Below, piece by piece: positions 1-9,720 of a stretch of 27,880 bases of DNA. The translations under genes were made by a program, and so were the position numbers. The notes under the pieces were generated by a model. The model saw nothing but the letters and a program-made list of their open reading frames with translations. It was not told where the DNA came from and did not search any database. The stretch is from CAZSCF01 sp964605365 (GTDB lineage Bacteria > Patescibacteriota > Minisyncoccia > Moranbacterales > UBA2206). The DNA is taken from contig CAZSCF010000007.1 in assembly GCA_964605365.1 (NCBI GenBank), positions 1 to 27,880 of the forward strand, in the 5' to 3' direction. How positions within the stretch are numbered: position 1 is the stretch's first letter; every line of letters starts with the position of its first letter.

Positions 1-83
1 ACAAATTGGATTGGGAGCCAAAGATTCCCTTGGAAGAAGGACTCAAAAAAACAATTGAATATTTCCGAACAATTATCAAATAA
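1..83 (+). CDS. C-terminal end of an SDR nucleotide-sugar enzyme (UDP-glucuronate decarboxylase-like), partial
   Basis: Only the last 26 codons lie in the window, reading in the frame that starts at base 3 and stopping at TAA 81-83. The tail, LDWEPKIPLEEGLKKTIEYF followed by RTIIK, is the typical C-terminal helix of extended SDR sugar-nucleotide enzymes. It is closest in my recall to UDP-glucuronate decarboxylase (UDP-xylose synthase), where LGWEP-x-x-x-LEEGL-x-x-TIEYF is characteristic. Related epimerases and dTDP-glucose dehydratases have similar tails, so the exact reaction is uncertain. The cofactor-binding domain is outside the window. The gene converges on the minus-strand glycan cluster and is separated from it by a bidirectional terminator. 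Confidence 0.7.
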   Translation, partial: KLDWEPKIPLEEGLKKTIEYFRTIIK

Positions 84-90
84 TACTCCA

Positions 91-116
91 AAAAAAGCGC
101 TAATAAGCGCTTTTTT
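91..116. terminator. Bidirectional Rho-independent terminator
   Basis: Bases 91-101 and 106-116 form a perfect 11-bp inverted repeat with a 4-base loop (AATA). The stem core is GCGC, and a run of six A at one foot and six T at the other gives a U-tract on either strand. It lies 7 bases after the plus-strand SDR stop and 25 bases after the minus-strand stop at 142, so one hairpin can end both convergent units. Confidence 0.88.
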
Positions 117-141
117 ACAAATCAAGCAAAACAAAACACAA

Positions 142-564
142 TCATATTTTTTCATCTTTATCTCCATTTTCATTCTCGCGAATCTCATAAATACCCATTA
201 TGGTTGCCATGATAAGAAAATAATAGGCATAAATAGCAAAATTTTCAGCTATAATATCTTTTTTAAAAATTAAGGCAAAAGGAGCTAAAATAAGAAAAAA
301 AAGCGCGGGAAAGACTAATATTCGACTAGAGACAGGTTTCAGTATTATACCGATAAAAATACAAAAAATGAATGTATTCATTATGCCCCATCGAAAATAA
401 ACTCCCATTCCCAAACCTGCAAGAAAGATACAAATGTTAAGGATTTTTTTGGAAGTTATTTTTTTAATTTCCCAGACTTCAATTTCCGCATAAACCTCCT
501 GAAAAATTTCTTGCGTTTTAGAAATTAAGTAATTTTTAGTTTTTGACCACTTTTCTTTTAACAT
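142..564 (-). CDS. Small multi-pass membrane protein, unknown function
   Basis: This 140-residue protein has a charged, probably cytoplasmic N-terminal 40 residues that look helical. Four hydrophobic segments follow at about 41-58, 60-75, 82-100 and 107-126, then a very acidic/basic tail. I do not recognise a family. The ATG at 564 lies 29 bases inside the end of the upstream GT-C-like gene (stop at 536), so the two are translationally coupled and the protein probably works with the large transferases. It is the last gene of the leftward transcription unit, 25 bases before the terminator at 91-116. No strong Shine-Dalgarno sequence is visible, as for many genes here. Confidence 0.75.
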   Translation of the reverse strand: MLKEKWSKTKNYLISKTQEIFQEVYAEIEVWEIKKITSKKILNICIFLAGLGMGVYFRWGIMNTFIFCIFIGIILKPVSSRILVFPALFFLILAPFALIFKKDIIAENFAIYAYYFLIMATIMGIYEIRENENGDKDEKI

Positions 565-2720
565 AATAATATTTTACCAAATAAATTAATAAAAACGTAA
601 TCGTCAATCCGCTGATCCAAATCCCCCTCCACATTAAGCGAATTGGGTAATATTCGATTATAATTTTAGAAATATTTTCTGGATTTTTTATTTCCCAGCC
701 ATTAGCATAACCGCGAGCCAAAAAGCGATCTTCGATTTCTGTTTCCCGCCCATTTTTATCTACAGCATAGGCTTTCCAAAGAGGATCGTATTTTTCTGCC
801 AAAATTATATTTTTAGAAAAATCAGAATTAATAAAATTTATTTCAAATTTTTTTGGATTAATTTCTCGTACAGGGGCTTCCGCGGAAGACTCTATGATTT
901 TTTGAATATTTCTTTCAATCCAAATCGGATTGCTTTGCCATTCAAAAATTTCTTTTTGATAAGTTATATAAGGCAAGACCCATGATTTGTTTATTTTATA
1001 CAACACAAAATAATTGTTTTCTTCAATTTTCTTCAAGATGCCTTGTTTTTCTAATGTCCTAATTTTACCTTCATATTCTGCCACCAACTCATCGCTTACA
1101 TCTTTATGAAAAAGAACATACTCGGAATTCATTACCCCAATAAGCTTAATGAACCACAGATATTCACCGGAATTATCCTCTTTAAATTCTCTAAAAAAAC
1201 GCCAACTTTCAAAAAAATTATCAAGAGCGATATATTTTTTTTTATGTAAAAATTTTGTAATATCTATGCCATAAAGCTTCCATTTTGGAAAATCTGTCCA
1301 AGTATTTGAATTATTGTTAGGCAGAACCGTTATAAAAGATTTGGAAGTATCTTTATCGGTAATCTGTTTGATCTTATCATACTCTTTTGGCACTTTAACA
1401 AGAAAGCTGTGATCCGCATTCTTATAATTTCTATTGCTCATTTTATAAGTATAGAATTGCGCGCTCATATTCTGCTGTATCTTTCCGATAAAAAATGGCA
1501 ACGGAGTTATAATTATTAAAAAAATGAACACATAACCAAATTTATTGATTCTTTTTGTTTCAACCAGGGTTATGAAAAAAAACACCGCAAATACAAAAGG
1601 AGTAAATATGGCAAATTTTTCATATCCTCTAAGCGTATTTAACCCCCAAATATTATAAAAGTAATGATTTATAACTTCAAAAGGGGGTCTAACTTTAGCT
1701 ACAACCAATATTAACACGACAAGCAAGACTGAAAAACAAACAAAAATTCTTCTGTTTGTCAATTTGAATTTTTTTAAATTCAACGCTCCCCAAAGCCAAA
1801 CAAAAAGCGGCAAGCAAGTCAGTAAAACAAAGAAAGGCTTCAAAAAAGCAATTTTTTGATAAGGAAAATTATCCGGAAAATACCACTCGTTATCCTGGGA
1901 AAGTCTAAGTGTATCGATGATGGGATTAGAAGAATGCATTAGCCACCAATTCAATTCTATATTGTTTGAAAATAAATTCTCCACCCCCGCTCCCATTTTT
2001 GGCATAGTCGGAAATATCCAATAAGCATTTACCAGGAAAGAAACAGTCCCTAGCAACAAAATTTTAAAAATAATAGCTTTATCTAATTTGATAACCCTCA
2101 GAATAACAAGTGCAATAGAAAAAATAACCAAAAAAATGAAGAATGACAGTGCGAAAGCCGGATTCAAAAAACCGGAAGATGCAAAAAAAAGAATGATTAC
2201 AAAAATAATCGCATGGCTCGTTTTTTGTTTTTTCAAAAAAACAAACCAGAGGCCTACCAAAATCGGTACAAAAATATAGATAGACTGGATTGGGGAATAA
2301 CCCCAAGCATATGTAAAAACATAGAGCGTATAAATATTAAGAGCGTAGAAAACAGAAGCCACTGACCTTATAAGGTCATTTGCCTCTTCAAAAACAATTT
2401 TTAAAAAAAAATAAAAAGAGAGATAAGAACCAATAACAAAGATTCCCAAATAAAAAGACAGTTGTTGCGAATCGCTAAAACCGATTTTATTCAAAAAATA
2501 AAAAAGGGAAAGAAAAATAGATCCTGATCCGCTCCAATCAAAAAAAATATCTTTAAAATTTTCTACAACATTTATAAATTGAGAGGTATCCCCTCCAACC
2601 AGAATATATCCGCTAGGAAATAAGTTAATAAAAAGCACCCAGCCCAAAACAAAAAAACCTATCAGGAAAAATTTATTTTTTTTAAAAAAAGTTATAATTG
2701 ATTTTTNNNNNNNNNNCCAT
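536..2720 (-). CDS. GT-C-like multi-pass membrane glycosyltransferase (AftD/YfhO-like); N-terminus crosses an assembly gap
   Basis: The open frame seen to start at a TTG (2647) continues upstream without a stop to the N run at 2707-2716, encoding about 19 more residues (KSIITFFKKNKFFLIGFFV) that complete a first membrane helix. The real start is therefore in or beyond the gap. The ATG at 2718-2720 is the best candidate, but with exactly 10 N it is out of frame, so the true gap length must differ from 10. The first external loop carries GGD (D20 of the TTG-numbered protein), the acidic residue expected after TM1 in GT-C enzymes. About 10 hydrophobic helices run to residue 400, then a soluble domain, then a final helix near 675-693. 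It is a paralogue of the protein at 4320-7109, sharing MN-S/A-x-Y and GYANGW motifs. It may transfer a polyprenyl-linked pentose or hexose to a surface glycan; donor and acceptor are unknown. Confidence 0.72.
2707..2716. other. Assembly gap (10 N)
   Basis: Ten undetermined bases, a conventional scaffold-join placeholder. They fall in the 5' end of the GT-C-like gene at 536-2720 and hide its start codon and first few codons. The true length is probably not 10, because the ATG just outside the gap is out of frame by one base if it is. Confidence 0.95.
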
Positions 2721-2791
2721 AATTAAGCGAATATAATTTCCCGTTAATATTTTTTCTTATATAGCATATAAAACTTGATTTTTCTTGTTTT

Positions 2792-4345
2792 TTATTTCAT
2801 TACCAGATCTGCCTCGAATCTGAAATCGCTCAATCCATATTTTTTTTCCTGAGCATCATAATTTCTTGGAGCAATCTTAATATAAACTTCATTTTTTAAA
2901 TTATTTTCCGTTATTTCCTGGTCAAATGTTTGCATTTCTTGGATACCATACATACTTGGCAAAATTTCACCAACTTCAGCTGATGGAATTTCATTCCATT
3001 TTTCCCTGTCATAAGAATAAGAAAGTGAGACCTTTCCCCATTTTAAATCAGCCTGCTTGGCAAAAACCTTGAATTTTAAAAATGGATAAATTGTTTCAAA
3101 TTTATAGACCAATTCAGACTTTTTATTCGGATTAATTGACCCAAATAAAACCCCCATCGAATCGTCCAGTTTTATATCTTCAGTATATTCTTCCAAATCT
3201 GTCAAATCGTAAATATCTCTTCTGGGCTGATACTTAAATAACCCCTTGTTTTTTCCGATATCCTCAATAATTGTTCCTCTTAAAAGTTTTTTGTTGTCAT
3301 ATTTGCTAAAATTCATTCCGTAAGTTGTAAAATATAAATCCCCAATCACGGAATAAGTCTGCCCTTTCATTTTTACTGCCGGAAAGCCATTAAGATATTT
3401 TTTTTCCTCCGATGACCCTTTTAATCTTAGAAAATTAAATTTATTAACCTCCACTCTTTCATTGTCTATGCCAATAAAATAATATTTATCTTTTTCCAGT
3501 TTAGCAAACAAAGGAAATTTAAATTTGCCATCTTCTTGCCGATATTCTTCCAGATCATTTATCTCAAAACTTATCCCAGAAATGACATCGCTTTTTATTT
3601 CCGGAGCGCCTCCTTCTTCATATTCCACTTTTCGCAGTTCCAACTGATATTTTTTGCCACCGCTATTTCCTTGCTTTATAATATCAATGTCCAATGATAC
3701 TCCCGTAACATAATCAATCTGTGATTTGAAAATTTGCCCAAAAATGACATCCGGCTCCTTAAGCTGTTCAAAATAAACAGAATTTTCAGATTGAAACTGA
3801 TCAGGAATGTCAAAATCAATTTCCCCTCTAAGTGTAGGTTTAAAATTTAAAAACTCTTTTTCATTATCAACATTTAATTTTGAAACTTGAAGCCCGCCTA
3901 TGGAAATATCCGCATGATCATTGGCGTTTTCTTTTTCAAAAATCACATCCGTATATCTCTTGTCCGTACGGAAAAGAATTTCATGAAAAAAATCTTTGGT
4001 GGTTTTCTTGAAATTTATTTTTTTTAATTCCTTTTTATTATCCAATGGATCGGAAATTATTATCGTGATATCAGCATTTTGCGTGGCTTTTGCTTGAAAC
4101 GTAAGACGATAATATTCCCCCGGAGAAGATTTAAAAATATCATTAAAATAAACAACTGGACTCGCATCGTTTAGATTGGAGCTATGCAAAACCGCTTTGC
4201 AACCATTATTGGCGCATGATTCAGACGTAATAATGTCGGCCGGAAATTTTTTATTTATAACAAAAACGAGAAGCAACACCAAAAATACCCAGCCATAACG
4301 CTGATTATCCCCGATTGATTTACAAATTTTTACTAATTGTTCCAT
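2792..4345 (-). CDS. Membrane-anchored extracytoplasmic beta-rich protein (possible carbohydrate-binding modules)
   Basis: This 517-residue protein has one hydrophobic segment at about 16-31, preceded by a charged cytoplasmic tail. The rest is soluble and rich in alternating hydrophobic/polar strands. Phrases such as GEYYRLTFQAKA (about residues 77-88) recall jelly-roll or carbohydrate-binding sandwiches, but no catalytic motif is recognised. The ATG at 4345 has a good Shine-Dalgarno stretch (GGAGAAGGA, 6 bases upstream) and lies 26 bases inside the upstream GT-C gene. It is sandwiched between two paralogous GT-C-like transferases. In mycobacterial AftD, carbohydrate-binding modules are fused to the transferase, so this could be a detached equivalent that holds the growing glycan. 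That role is inference. Confidence 0.6.
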   Translation of the reverse strand: MEQLVKICKSIGDNQRYGWVFLVLLLVFVINKKFPADIITSESCANNGCKAVLHSSNLNDASPVVYFNDIFKSSPGEYYRLTFQAKATQNADITIIISDPLDNKKELKKINFKKTTKDFFHEILFRTDKRYTDVIFEKENANDHADISIGGLQVSKLNVDNEKEFLNFKPTLRGEIDFDIPDQFQSENSVYFEQLKEPDVIFGQIFKSQIDYVTGVSLDIDIIKQGNSGGKKYQLELRKVEYEEGGAPEIKSDVISGISFEINDLEEYRQEDGKFKFPLFAKLEKDKYYFIGIDNERVEVNKFNFLRLKGSSEEKKYLNGFPAVKMKGQTYSVIGDLYFTTYGMNFSKYDNKKLLRGTIIEDIGKNKGLFKYQPRRDIYDLTDLEEYTEDIKLDDSMGVLFGSINPNKKSELVYKFETIYPFLKFKVFAKQADLKWGKVSLSYSYDREKWNEIPSAEVGEILPSMYGIQEMQTFDQEITENNLKNEVYIKIAPRNYDAQEKKYGLSDFRFEADLVMK

Positions 4346-7109
4346 GTTTTTTCCTTCTCCAATTATATAATAAATAGGTGATACAAGACAACAAAGTGGT
4401 TAAGGACATCCCAGCCCCGACATATAAAAGTCTTTGAGGCCAAAATTCCACTATCATCTCAAAATCATAACTACCATCGGGGTTCCGGATGCAAAATCCA
4501 TCATTGGCTTTTGGGTCTTGATCTCCGAGCTGCTGACACAGCTCGCTTGCGTTAATCAGCCAGCCATTTGCATATCCATTAGCTATTAAATGATTTTTTT
4601 CAGACAATTCGATGATATTATCATCTTGAATAAAAGATGCTGATTTTATATCGCTTTCACTTGCCGACCATATCTCCCAAAAATCACCCTCCGGCAAATT
4701 ATCATTTTGAATTGTTCCTTGAATTTTTTTAGAAATAAAATCAATGCTATATTTTTCCATATAATCAAGTTCTCTTTTTTGCTCATTTTCATTCCATTTC
4801 ATATGTTCAATTGTTTTTTCTTTTTGATCTCCGAGTGAAGTCACCCAGCCCCTTTGAATAAAATCCCCAAGATCTTCTTTGTTCGCCTGATTTTCGTCGT
4901 TTCCGTCCAAAATTTTATAATCGGAGATTTGAGATTTATTTAATGTTTGCGTCTTGAAATTTAGCAACTGAATCTCATCTGGTTTCACTAAATAGCTTTT
5001 CCATCCATCATGAAAGTTTTCCGAAAAAATTAACGGAAATTCCCCCGTCGCCGAATGCACCCGAATACGATATTTCGTCGGATTGATTTTTTTAAACTCA
5101 AGTGTTGGGGTAGCTTTTTCATCTGATAATTGCATCCTTAACTTTTTTAAATGTTCTGTTTTGTTTTGATTTTGTTCCTCAAAAAATACCGCCGATCCCA
5201 TTTTCCAATCTTCATCAGAAACTATTCTAAAAAAATCATTCAATGGCCTTTGAGAGATTATAATCTCCTGAGGAATATAAATTTTGGGCAAAAAATTATT
5301 ATTTTCAAAAAAAGTCAAATCACCAATTGTTTTTTTTATAGACAGACCGCTCGATTTATTTAATCTTTCGGACATTAAACTTAAATCGGGCTCTTTCATC
5401 TTATTTTCTCCGGAATACCAATCGGCTGCATCACGCCGAAGAATAGCATACTTTGCATTCATTAAACCCAGCACATGCGTGAAATCTTTTGATTCATTAT
5501 TATTCCTATCTGCCAATAAATTAATCATCGAAAAACTTAAATCCTTAACCACTCCTTTGCCAAAAGTGTTATTAATAATTGGTTTATCAAGAAGAAGCGT
5601 TCCCAATTCGCCTCCACTGAAACCCCAGTTTGTATGATAGTAAAGAGCCAGACTAGGAAGAGACATTATCCTAAAATTTTCTTTTTGCATATTAATCCAA
5701 TTGGCAGATTCAAAATACCAAGAAGGAATTTTAACAAAATATGAATTGGCTATTTCCTTTTCTTCGATTCCTTGGTGAACAACTTTACCGACCCAAAACG
5801 GATAGCTATACACAAAAAAAACACAAATTAATGCAAATATCGATAGACGTGCTTTTCTTGCTTTCTTCAATTTAATTAAAAAATCATAAACAAAAAGCGC
5901 GCCTTCTCCAATAAGATAAGCCAGACTCAGAACAATCATGGGCGTATACCATTCTATGCTTCGATAAAGCTTAAAAATAAGTATTTTTTGATGCAAAAAT
6001 TCATTAATATTGCCGAGCGGCATATGAACCCCCTTGGCCAGAAAAATCATTGTGACAGCCATAATAGAAAAATAAAGGACAAAAAATCTATTTTTTCTTT
6101 GCAACAATTTTAAAAAAGCCAGAAAAGGAAAAATAAAACTCAAGACGACAAAAATCATGTTATGAATATATGTACAAGCCGAAGCGATTATCAAATTTCC
6201 CGAAATGGAATGCTTCCATGCTTCGTGATTAACCAGGCGGAAAATATTTAAAAAAGAAGAGCGTTCGCTTTTCTGATTCAACCATTCCCAAAAGGAATTG
6301 CTATTGGAAATGGTTCCAACTGAATTTTTTAACGTTTCTACCATTGGCAGCATCCACCAAAGATTAATGAGAATAAAAATAATTGCCGTGACCAAAGAAA
6401 AAACTAGAGATGAAAAGAAACTCTCCCAATCACGCAAAAAAGCCTTTCTGATCAGAAAAAAGACCACAAAAAATACCACCGGCCAAAAAATATTAAGAAT
6501 ATAAATCGGATTGGAAGCAGCCGGAGTAAATAAAACAGATATTAATGCAATTAAAATTGCGTAAAAATAACTTTTTTTTCTTATTCCTTGAATGAAAAAA
6601 GCCAAAATCAACGGAGCAGCCAGATAAGAAATTTGCAAATGAACTGATGGAGCAGACCAATTAAACAAATTCCAAAGATTAAAATTGTAAAAAAAAGCCC
6701 CAAAAAAAGCCACTAAGCTAGTGCGAAAAGATACCTCTTTTTGCTGAAACCTTCGTACAACCAGAATCAAATAATACATTGCCGGGGCAGTAAGAGAAAA
6801 TATTAAAAAAATAGCAATTTTCTGAGAAACGAAAAGGGGTATTGACAATTTACTCAAAAAAGAGAAAAAAAGAAAAAACAAAAAACTGGGAATGTGCCTT
6901 CCCTCGCTTGTTTGCCCGGTTGCATATCTTTCATCCCAAGCAAAAAGAGTTCGTGATACATCTAGCTGCGGATCAAGCGGATAGTATAAGTCTCCCCCCA
7001 AAATAATATGGTCGGATTTGGAAAAAGAAATAAAAGCCGCCAACAAACTCAAACCAAACAAAAAAAGAATGGGAATTAAAATAAATTTTATAAAATTATT
7101 TCTTTTCAT
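4320..7109 (-). CDS. Large GT-C-like membrane glycosyltransferase (AftD/arabinofuranosyltransferase-like)
   Basis: The 929-residue protein starts with a helix at about 7-28 followed by an external loop containing LGGD (D40), the usual position of the GT-C catalytic acid. The loop then has FAWDERYATGQ. About 11 more hydrophobic helices reach residue 430. A long extracytoplasmic domain (about 430-885) contains LMNAKYAILRRD and later NGYANGW. A final helix is near 897-915, with a basic tail. The paralogue at 536-2720 has the same order of parts, with a shorter soluble domain. The architecture resembles large CPR and actinobacterial proteins annotated as alpha-(1->3)-arabinofuranosyltransferase or YfhO-like; the donor is probably polyprenyl-phosphate sugar, not demonstrated. 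ATG at 7109 is 8 bases after the upstream radical SAM stop, with only a weak GAGAA upstream. Confidence 0.72.
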   Translation of the reverse strand: MKRNNFIKFILIPILFLFGLSLLAAFISFSKSDHIILGGDLYYPLDPQLDVSRTLFAWDERYATGQTSEGRHIPSFLFFLFFSFLSKLSIPLFVSQKIAIFLIFSLTAPAMYYLILVVRRFQQKEVSFRTSLVAFFGAFFYNFNLWNLFNWSAPSVHLQISYLAAPLILAFFIQGIRKKSYFYAILIALISVLFTPAASNPIYILNIFWPVVFFVVFFLIRKAFLRDWESFFSSLVFSLVTAIIFILINLWWMLPMVETLKNSVGTISNSNSFWEWLNQKSERSSFLNIFRLVNHEAWKHSISGNLIIASACTYIHNMIFVVLSFIFPFLAFLKLLQRKNRFFVLYFSIMAVTMIFLAKGVHMPLGNINEFLHQKILIFKLYRSIEWYTPMIVLSLAYLIGEGALFVYDFLIKLKKARKARLSIFALICVFFVYSYPFWVGKVVHQGIEEKEIANSYFVKIPSWYFESANWINMQKENFRIMSLPSLALYYHTNWGFSGGELGTLLLDKPIINNTFGKGVVKDLSFSMINLLADRNNNESKDFTHVLGLMNAKYAILRRDAADWYSGENKMKEPDLSLMSERLNKSSGLSIKKTIGDLTFFENNNFLPKIYIPQEIIISQRPLNDFFRIVSDEDWKMGSAVFFEEQNQNKTEHLKKLRMQLSDEKATPTLEFKKINPTKYRIRVHSATGEFPLIFSENFHDGWKSYLVKPDEIQLLNFKTQTLNKSQISDYKILDGNDENQANKEDLGDFIQRGWVTSLGDQKEKTIEHMKWNENEQKRELDYMEKYSIDFISKKIQGTIQNDNLPEGDFWEIWSASESDIKSASFIQDDNIIELSEKNHLIANGYANGWLINASELCQQLGDQDPKANDGFCIRNPDGSYDFEMIVEFWPQRLLYVGAGMSLTTLLSCITYLLYNWRRKKHGTISKNL

Positions 7110-7117
7110 TTCTCTTT

Positions 7118-8665
7118 TTAGCGCAATAATGTTTGCGTCGTTCTTTTATAAAAAGATTTTACAAACAATTTAATTCCAGTAAAAATCAACCGACTGGTAT
7201 ACCTAAGATCTTCAAGGGAATGTATCTTTCTCGCTATTCTAAGCGGATTTAAAAAAGTAAGACCTCTATAAATAATAAAGCTCTTGTAGGCTTCAGCAAT
7301 AATTTTTTTTATTTCTTCCGGTTTCAAATTAACAGTTGGGGCGCCACCTTCATTAAGTACTTTATACATTTCTTCATATTTTTCTTCGTCCAAAACCTCG
7401 GCTCCAAAAATATGATCAAAATTCAAAAGGCCCTCCTTTTTGAAATATTGATAAACATTGGACGTCGGCATTGGCGATAAAGGATAAAAAGCGGCAAAAT
7501 CCGTTCCGGATTTTTTAGCAAATTCAATCGTATTTTTTATTTGTTCCCTAGTTTCATATGGAAAACCGATAATATTCGTACAGATGGTCCACATTCCGAT
7601 TTTATTAGCATACCGAAGAAGTTCTTTGGCTTGGGAAAGAGGATAGGGTTTTCCGATGAATTTTCGTATCTCCACATCACCTGACTCAATGCCAAATGTA
7701 ATACGATAACAACCGGCTTTTTTCATTTTGAGAAGAGTGGGCTTATCTAACGTCCAATGAGCAATTCCATTGGGAGTTGACCACTTTATATTCAACTTTC
7801 TTTTGATAATTTCATCGCATATTTCATTCCAACGAATTTTGTTTACACTGGCACTGTCATCCAAAAAGGAAAATTCTCCTATTTTATAATTTTTATTTAA
7901 AAATTCAATTTCATCTACGGTTCTCTTAGCGCTCCTAGCTCTCCAATAATGTCCCCAAACAGCTCTTACCGTGCAATAAACACAGCGACCCGGGCAACCT
8001 CGACTGGAGGTGATTCCCATAACAGGCGTTCTCATAATATAAGGCGATTTGATATTGGCCAGATATTTTTTTAAATCAATCAGAGAATAATCAAGGGGAG
8101 GCAAATCGTCCAAATTAGCTATAAATTCTCTTTTTTCAGTTTTTATCATCTCGTTTCCCTTTTTATAGGCCAATCCCCTTATATCAGAAAAACTTGTTTG
8201 ATTATTCAAGATGGCCCGACAAAGCTCATAAAAAGTAATCTCTCCCTCACCCATGACGATAAAATCGAAATAAGGACTTTTTAAGACCAATTCATAAAGA
8301 TCAGTAGCATGATTTCCGCCAATTATGATTTTTATTGTCGAATCAGTTTGCTTGATCAATTTGGCTATATTAACCACGTCAATATAGTGACGAGAATACA
8401 TACAGCCCATACCGATTATTTTTGGTTTTTCGGTTTTTATTATTTCTACGATCTTTTCATCCGATATCCCCTGCCGTATTTTTCCATTTTTTTCCGGTAT
8501 TTCTTGCAGCTCATTAAAAGCTCCCAGTTCAAAAATTTTACAATCCAGCCCTTTGGATTTTAAAAATGAACCGAGGCACAGCAAATTTGACGGAACGGCT
8601 GCAAAATTTTTTTCATGCGCTTCCTTTTTGGAAGTAAAATATTGATTAAATAATATTATATTCAT
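7118..8665 (-). CDS. B12-binding-domain radical SAM enzyme
   Basis: The 515-residue protein has an N-terminal Rossmann-like B12-binding domain (about 1-150; IIIGGNHAT near 113-121). The canonical base-off motif DxHxxG of methionine synthase is absent, as is common in radical SAM members. A radical SAM barrel follows, with C224-x3-C228-x2-C231 in the context TSSRGCPGRCVYC and a typical FGIES strand about 100 residues later. The C-terminal 100 residues are basic. Such enzymes use SAM, a 4Fe-4S cluster and cobalamin for methylation of unactivated carbon or phosphorus, or for ring rearrangements; the substrate cannot be read from sequence. The ATG overlaps the upstream GT2 stop by 4 bases (ATGA), so it is coupled to the glycan operon. 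A sugar or lipid-carrier substrate is plausible. Confidence 0.85.
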   Translation of the reverse strand: MNIILFNQYFTSKKEAHEKNFAAVPSNLLCLGSFLKSKGLDCKIFELGAFNELQEIPEKNGKIRQGISDEKIVEIIKTEKPKIIGMGCMYSRHYIDVVNIAKLIKQTDSTIKIIIGGNHATDLYELVLKSPYFDFIVMGEGEITFYELCRAILNNQTSFSDIRGLAYKKGNEMIKTEKREFIANLDDLPPLDYSLIDLKKYLANIKSPYIMRTPVMGITSSRGCPGRCVYCTVRAVWGHYWRARSAKRTVDEIEFLNKNYKIGEFSFLDDSASVNKIRWNEICDEIIKRKLNIKWSTPNGIAHWTLDKPTLLKMKKAGCYRITFGIESGDVEIRKFIGKPYPLSQAKELLRYANKIGMWTICTNIIGFPYETREQIKNTIEFAKKSGTDFAAFYPLSPMPTSNVYQYFKKEGLLNFDHIFGAEVLDEEKYEEMYKVLNEGGAPTVNLKPEEIKKIIAEAYKSFIIYRGLTFLNPLRIARKIHSLEDLRYTSRLIFTGIKLFVKSFYKRTTQTLLR

Positions 8666-9720
8666 TTTTTTTGATTTTCAGGGGTAGTTAATTTTTTTTG
8701 AGCAATTAAAAATTTTTTTACATAATATATAAGACCTTTTCTTTGATAAATTTTCTTAAACAATTCTTTATCGGACATAACCCTGTTTTTTTGCACGATC
8801 CTTCTTTTAAAATAACTCTTCCGACAATTATAAAAATTCCAAAGTATACCCTTATAAATATTTTTGGAGGACGAAAAATTTCCTCTCAATAGAAGATATG
8901 TAGCCAATCCAAACCACAATAAAACGTGCTTAGGTAAAATTATAAGTAAATACCCCAGGGAGAGATTTTTATATAAAGTTAAAATATAATTTTTTGTTCC
9001 ATGAAATCTTACCAGAAGATTATTAAAACTTGGACTGGCTATTTTTTTAATGGAAGAAAAGTGATGAAAAATAACCGAATCATAGGCAAAAATAGCGCTA
9101 TATCCGGCCAACCATGACCTCCAGCCCAAATCTGTTTCTTCCACAAAAATAAAATAATCTTCATCAAAACCGTTTATTTTATCAAAGACGTCTTTTCGGA
9201 TAAACATGCCGGCTGATTTGGCAGCCAAAATTTCGTCCGGCCGATCATATTGCCCATTATCATCCTCTTCAAAAGAAGCTCTGTGAATCAAAAATCCAAG
9301 TGAACTCAAATACTCACCCGCATAATCAAATTTATTTTTGTCTTTCAGCATCAAGAGCTTGCATTGCAAAATCCCCACTTTTTCATTATTTTCATAATAT
9401 CTGACGGCATTTTTTATCCAATCTGGATGAACTTCAGTGTCATTATCCAAAAAACCTATGACCTCACCTTTAGCCATAGCAACCCCCTTGTTGCGAGCTA
9501 ACGCTGGTCCAAAATTTTTCTCTAATTTTATTAAATGAAAATTTGAAAGATTTCCAAATTCACTTTCTAACATTTGAACACTTCCATCTATTGAGCCATT
9601 ATCAACAACAACAACTTCCCAACTAGAATAGTTATTTTTCTGAATAGAATAAATACAATTTTTTATATAATCTTTTCCATTGAAATTAACAATCACAATG
9701 GACACCAGAGGATTTTTCAT
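8662..9720 (-). CDS. GT2 family glycosyltransferase (WbbL/rhamnosyltransferase-like)
   Basis: The 352-residue protein has a GT-A fold. The N-terminus SIVIVNFNG (7-15) and VVVVDNGS (36-43, D40) bind the nucleotide, D92-N-D94 is the DxD metal motif, and EETDLGW (194-200) carries the probable catalytic base. A hydrophobic segment near 255-275 and a very basic tail suggest peripheral or single-pass attachment to the inner membrane face. The pattern matches the WbbL-like GT2 subgroup that adds a deoxyhexose or similar sugar to a lipid-linked acceptor; the sugar is not predictable. Both ends are 4-base ATGA overlaps, with radical SAM genes on each side. Confidence 0.88.
   Translation of the reverse strand: MKNPLVSIVIVNFNGKDYIKNCIYSIQKNNYSSWEVVVVDNGSIDGSVQMLESEFGNLSNFHLIKLEKNFGPALARNKGVAMAKGEVIGFLDNDTEVHPDWIKNAVRYYENNEKVGILQCKLLMLKDKNKFDYAGEYLSSLGFLIHRASFEEDDNGQYDRPDEILAAKSAGMFIRKDVFDKINGFDEDYFIFVEETDLGWRSWLAGYSAIFAYDSVIFHHFSSIKKIASPSFNNLLVRFHGTKNYILTLYKNLSLGYLLIILPKHVLLWFGLATYLLLRGNFSSSKNIYKGILWNFYNCRKSYFKRRIVQKNRVMSDKELFKKIYQRKGLIYYVKKFLIAQKKLTTPENQKK

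Noticed and set aside
55..273. Plus-strand reading frame across the terminator
   Set aside because: It starts inside the SDR tail, crosses the hairpin and lies opposite the small membrane protein; it has no family resemblance.
5284..5637. Plus-strand 117-codon frame
   Set aside because: It is antisense to the 929-residue GT-C protein, with no recognisable domain or ribosome site.
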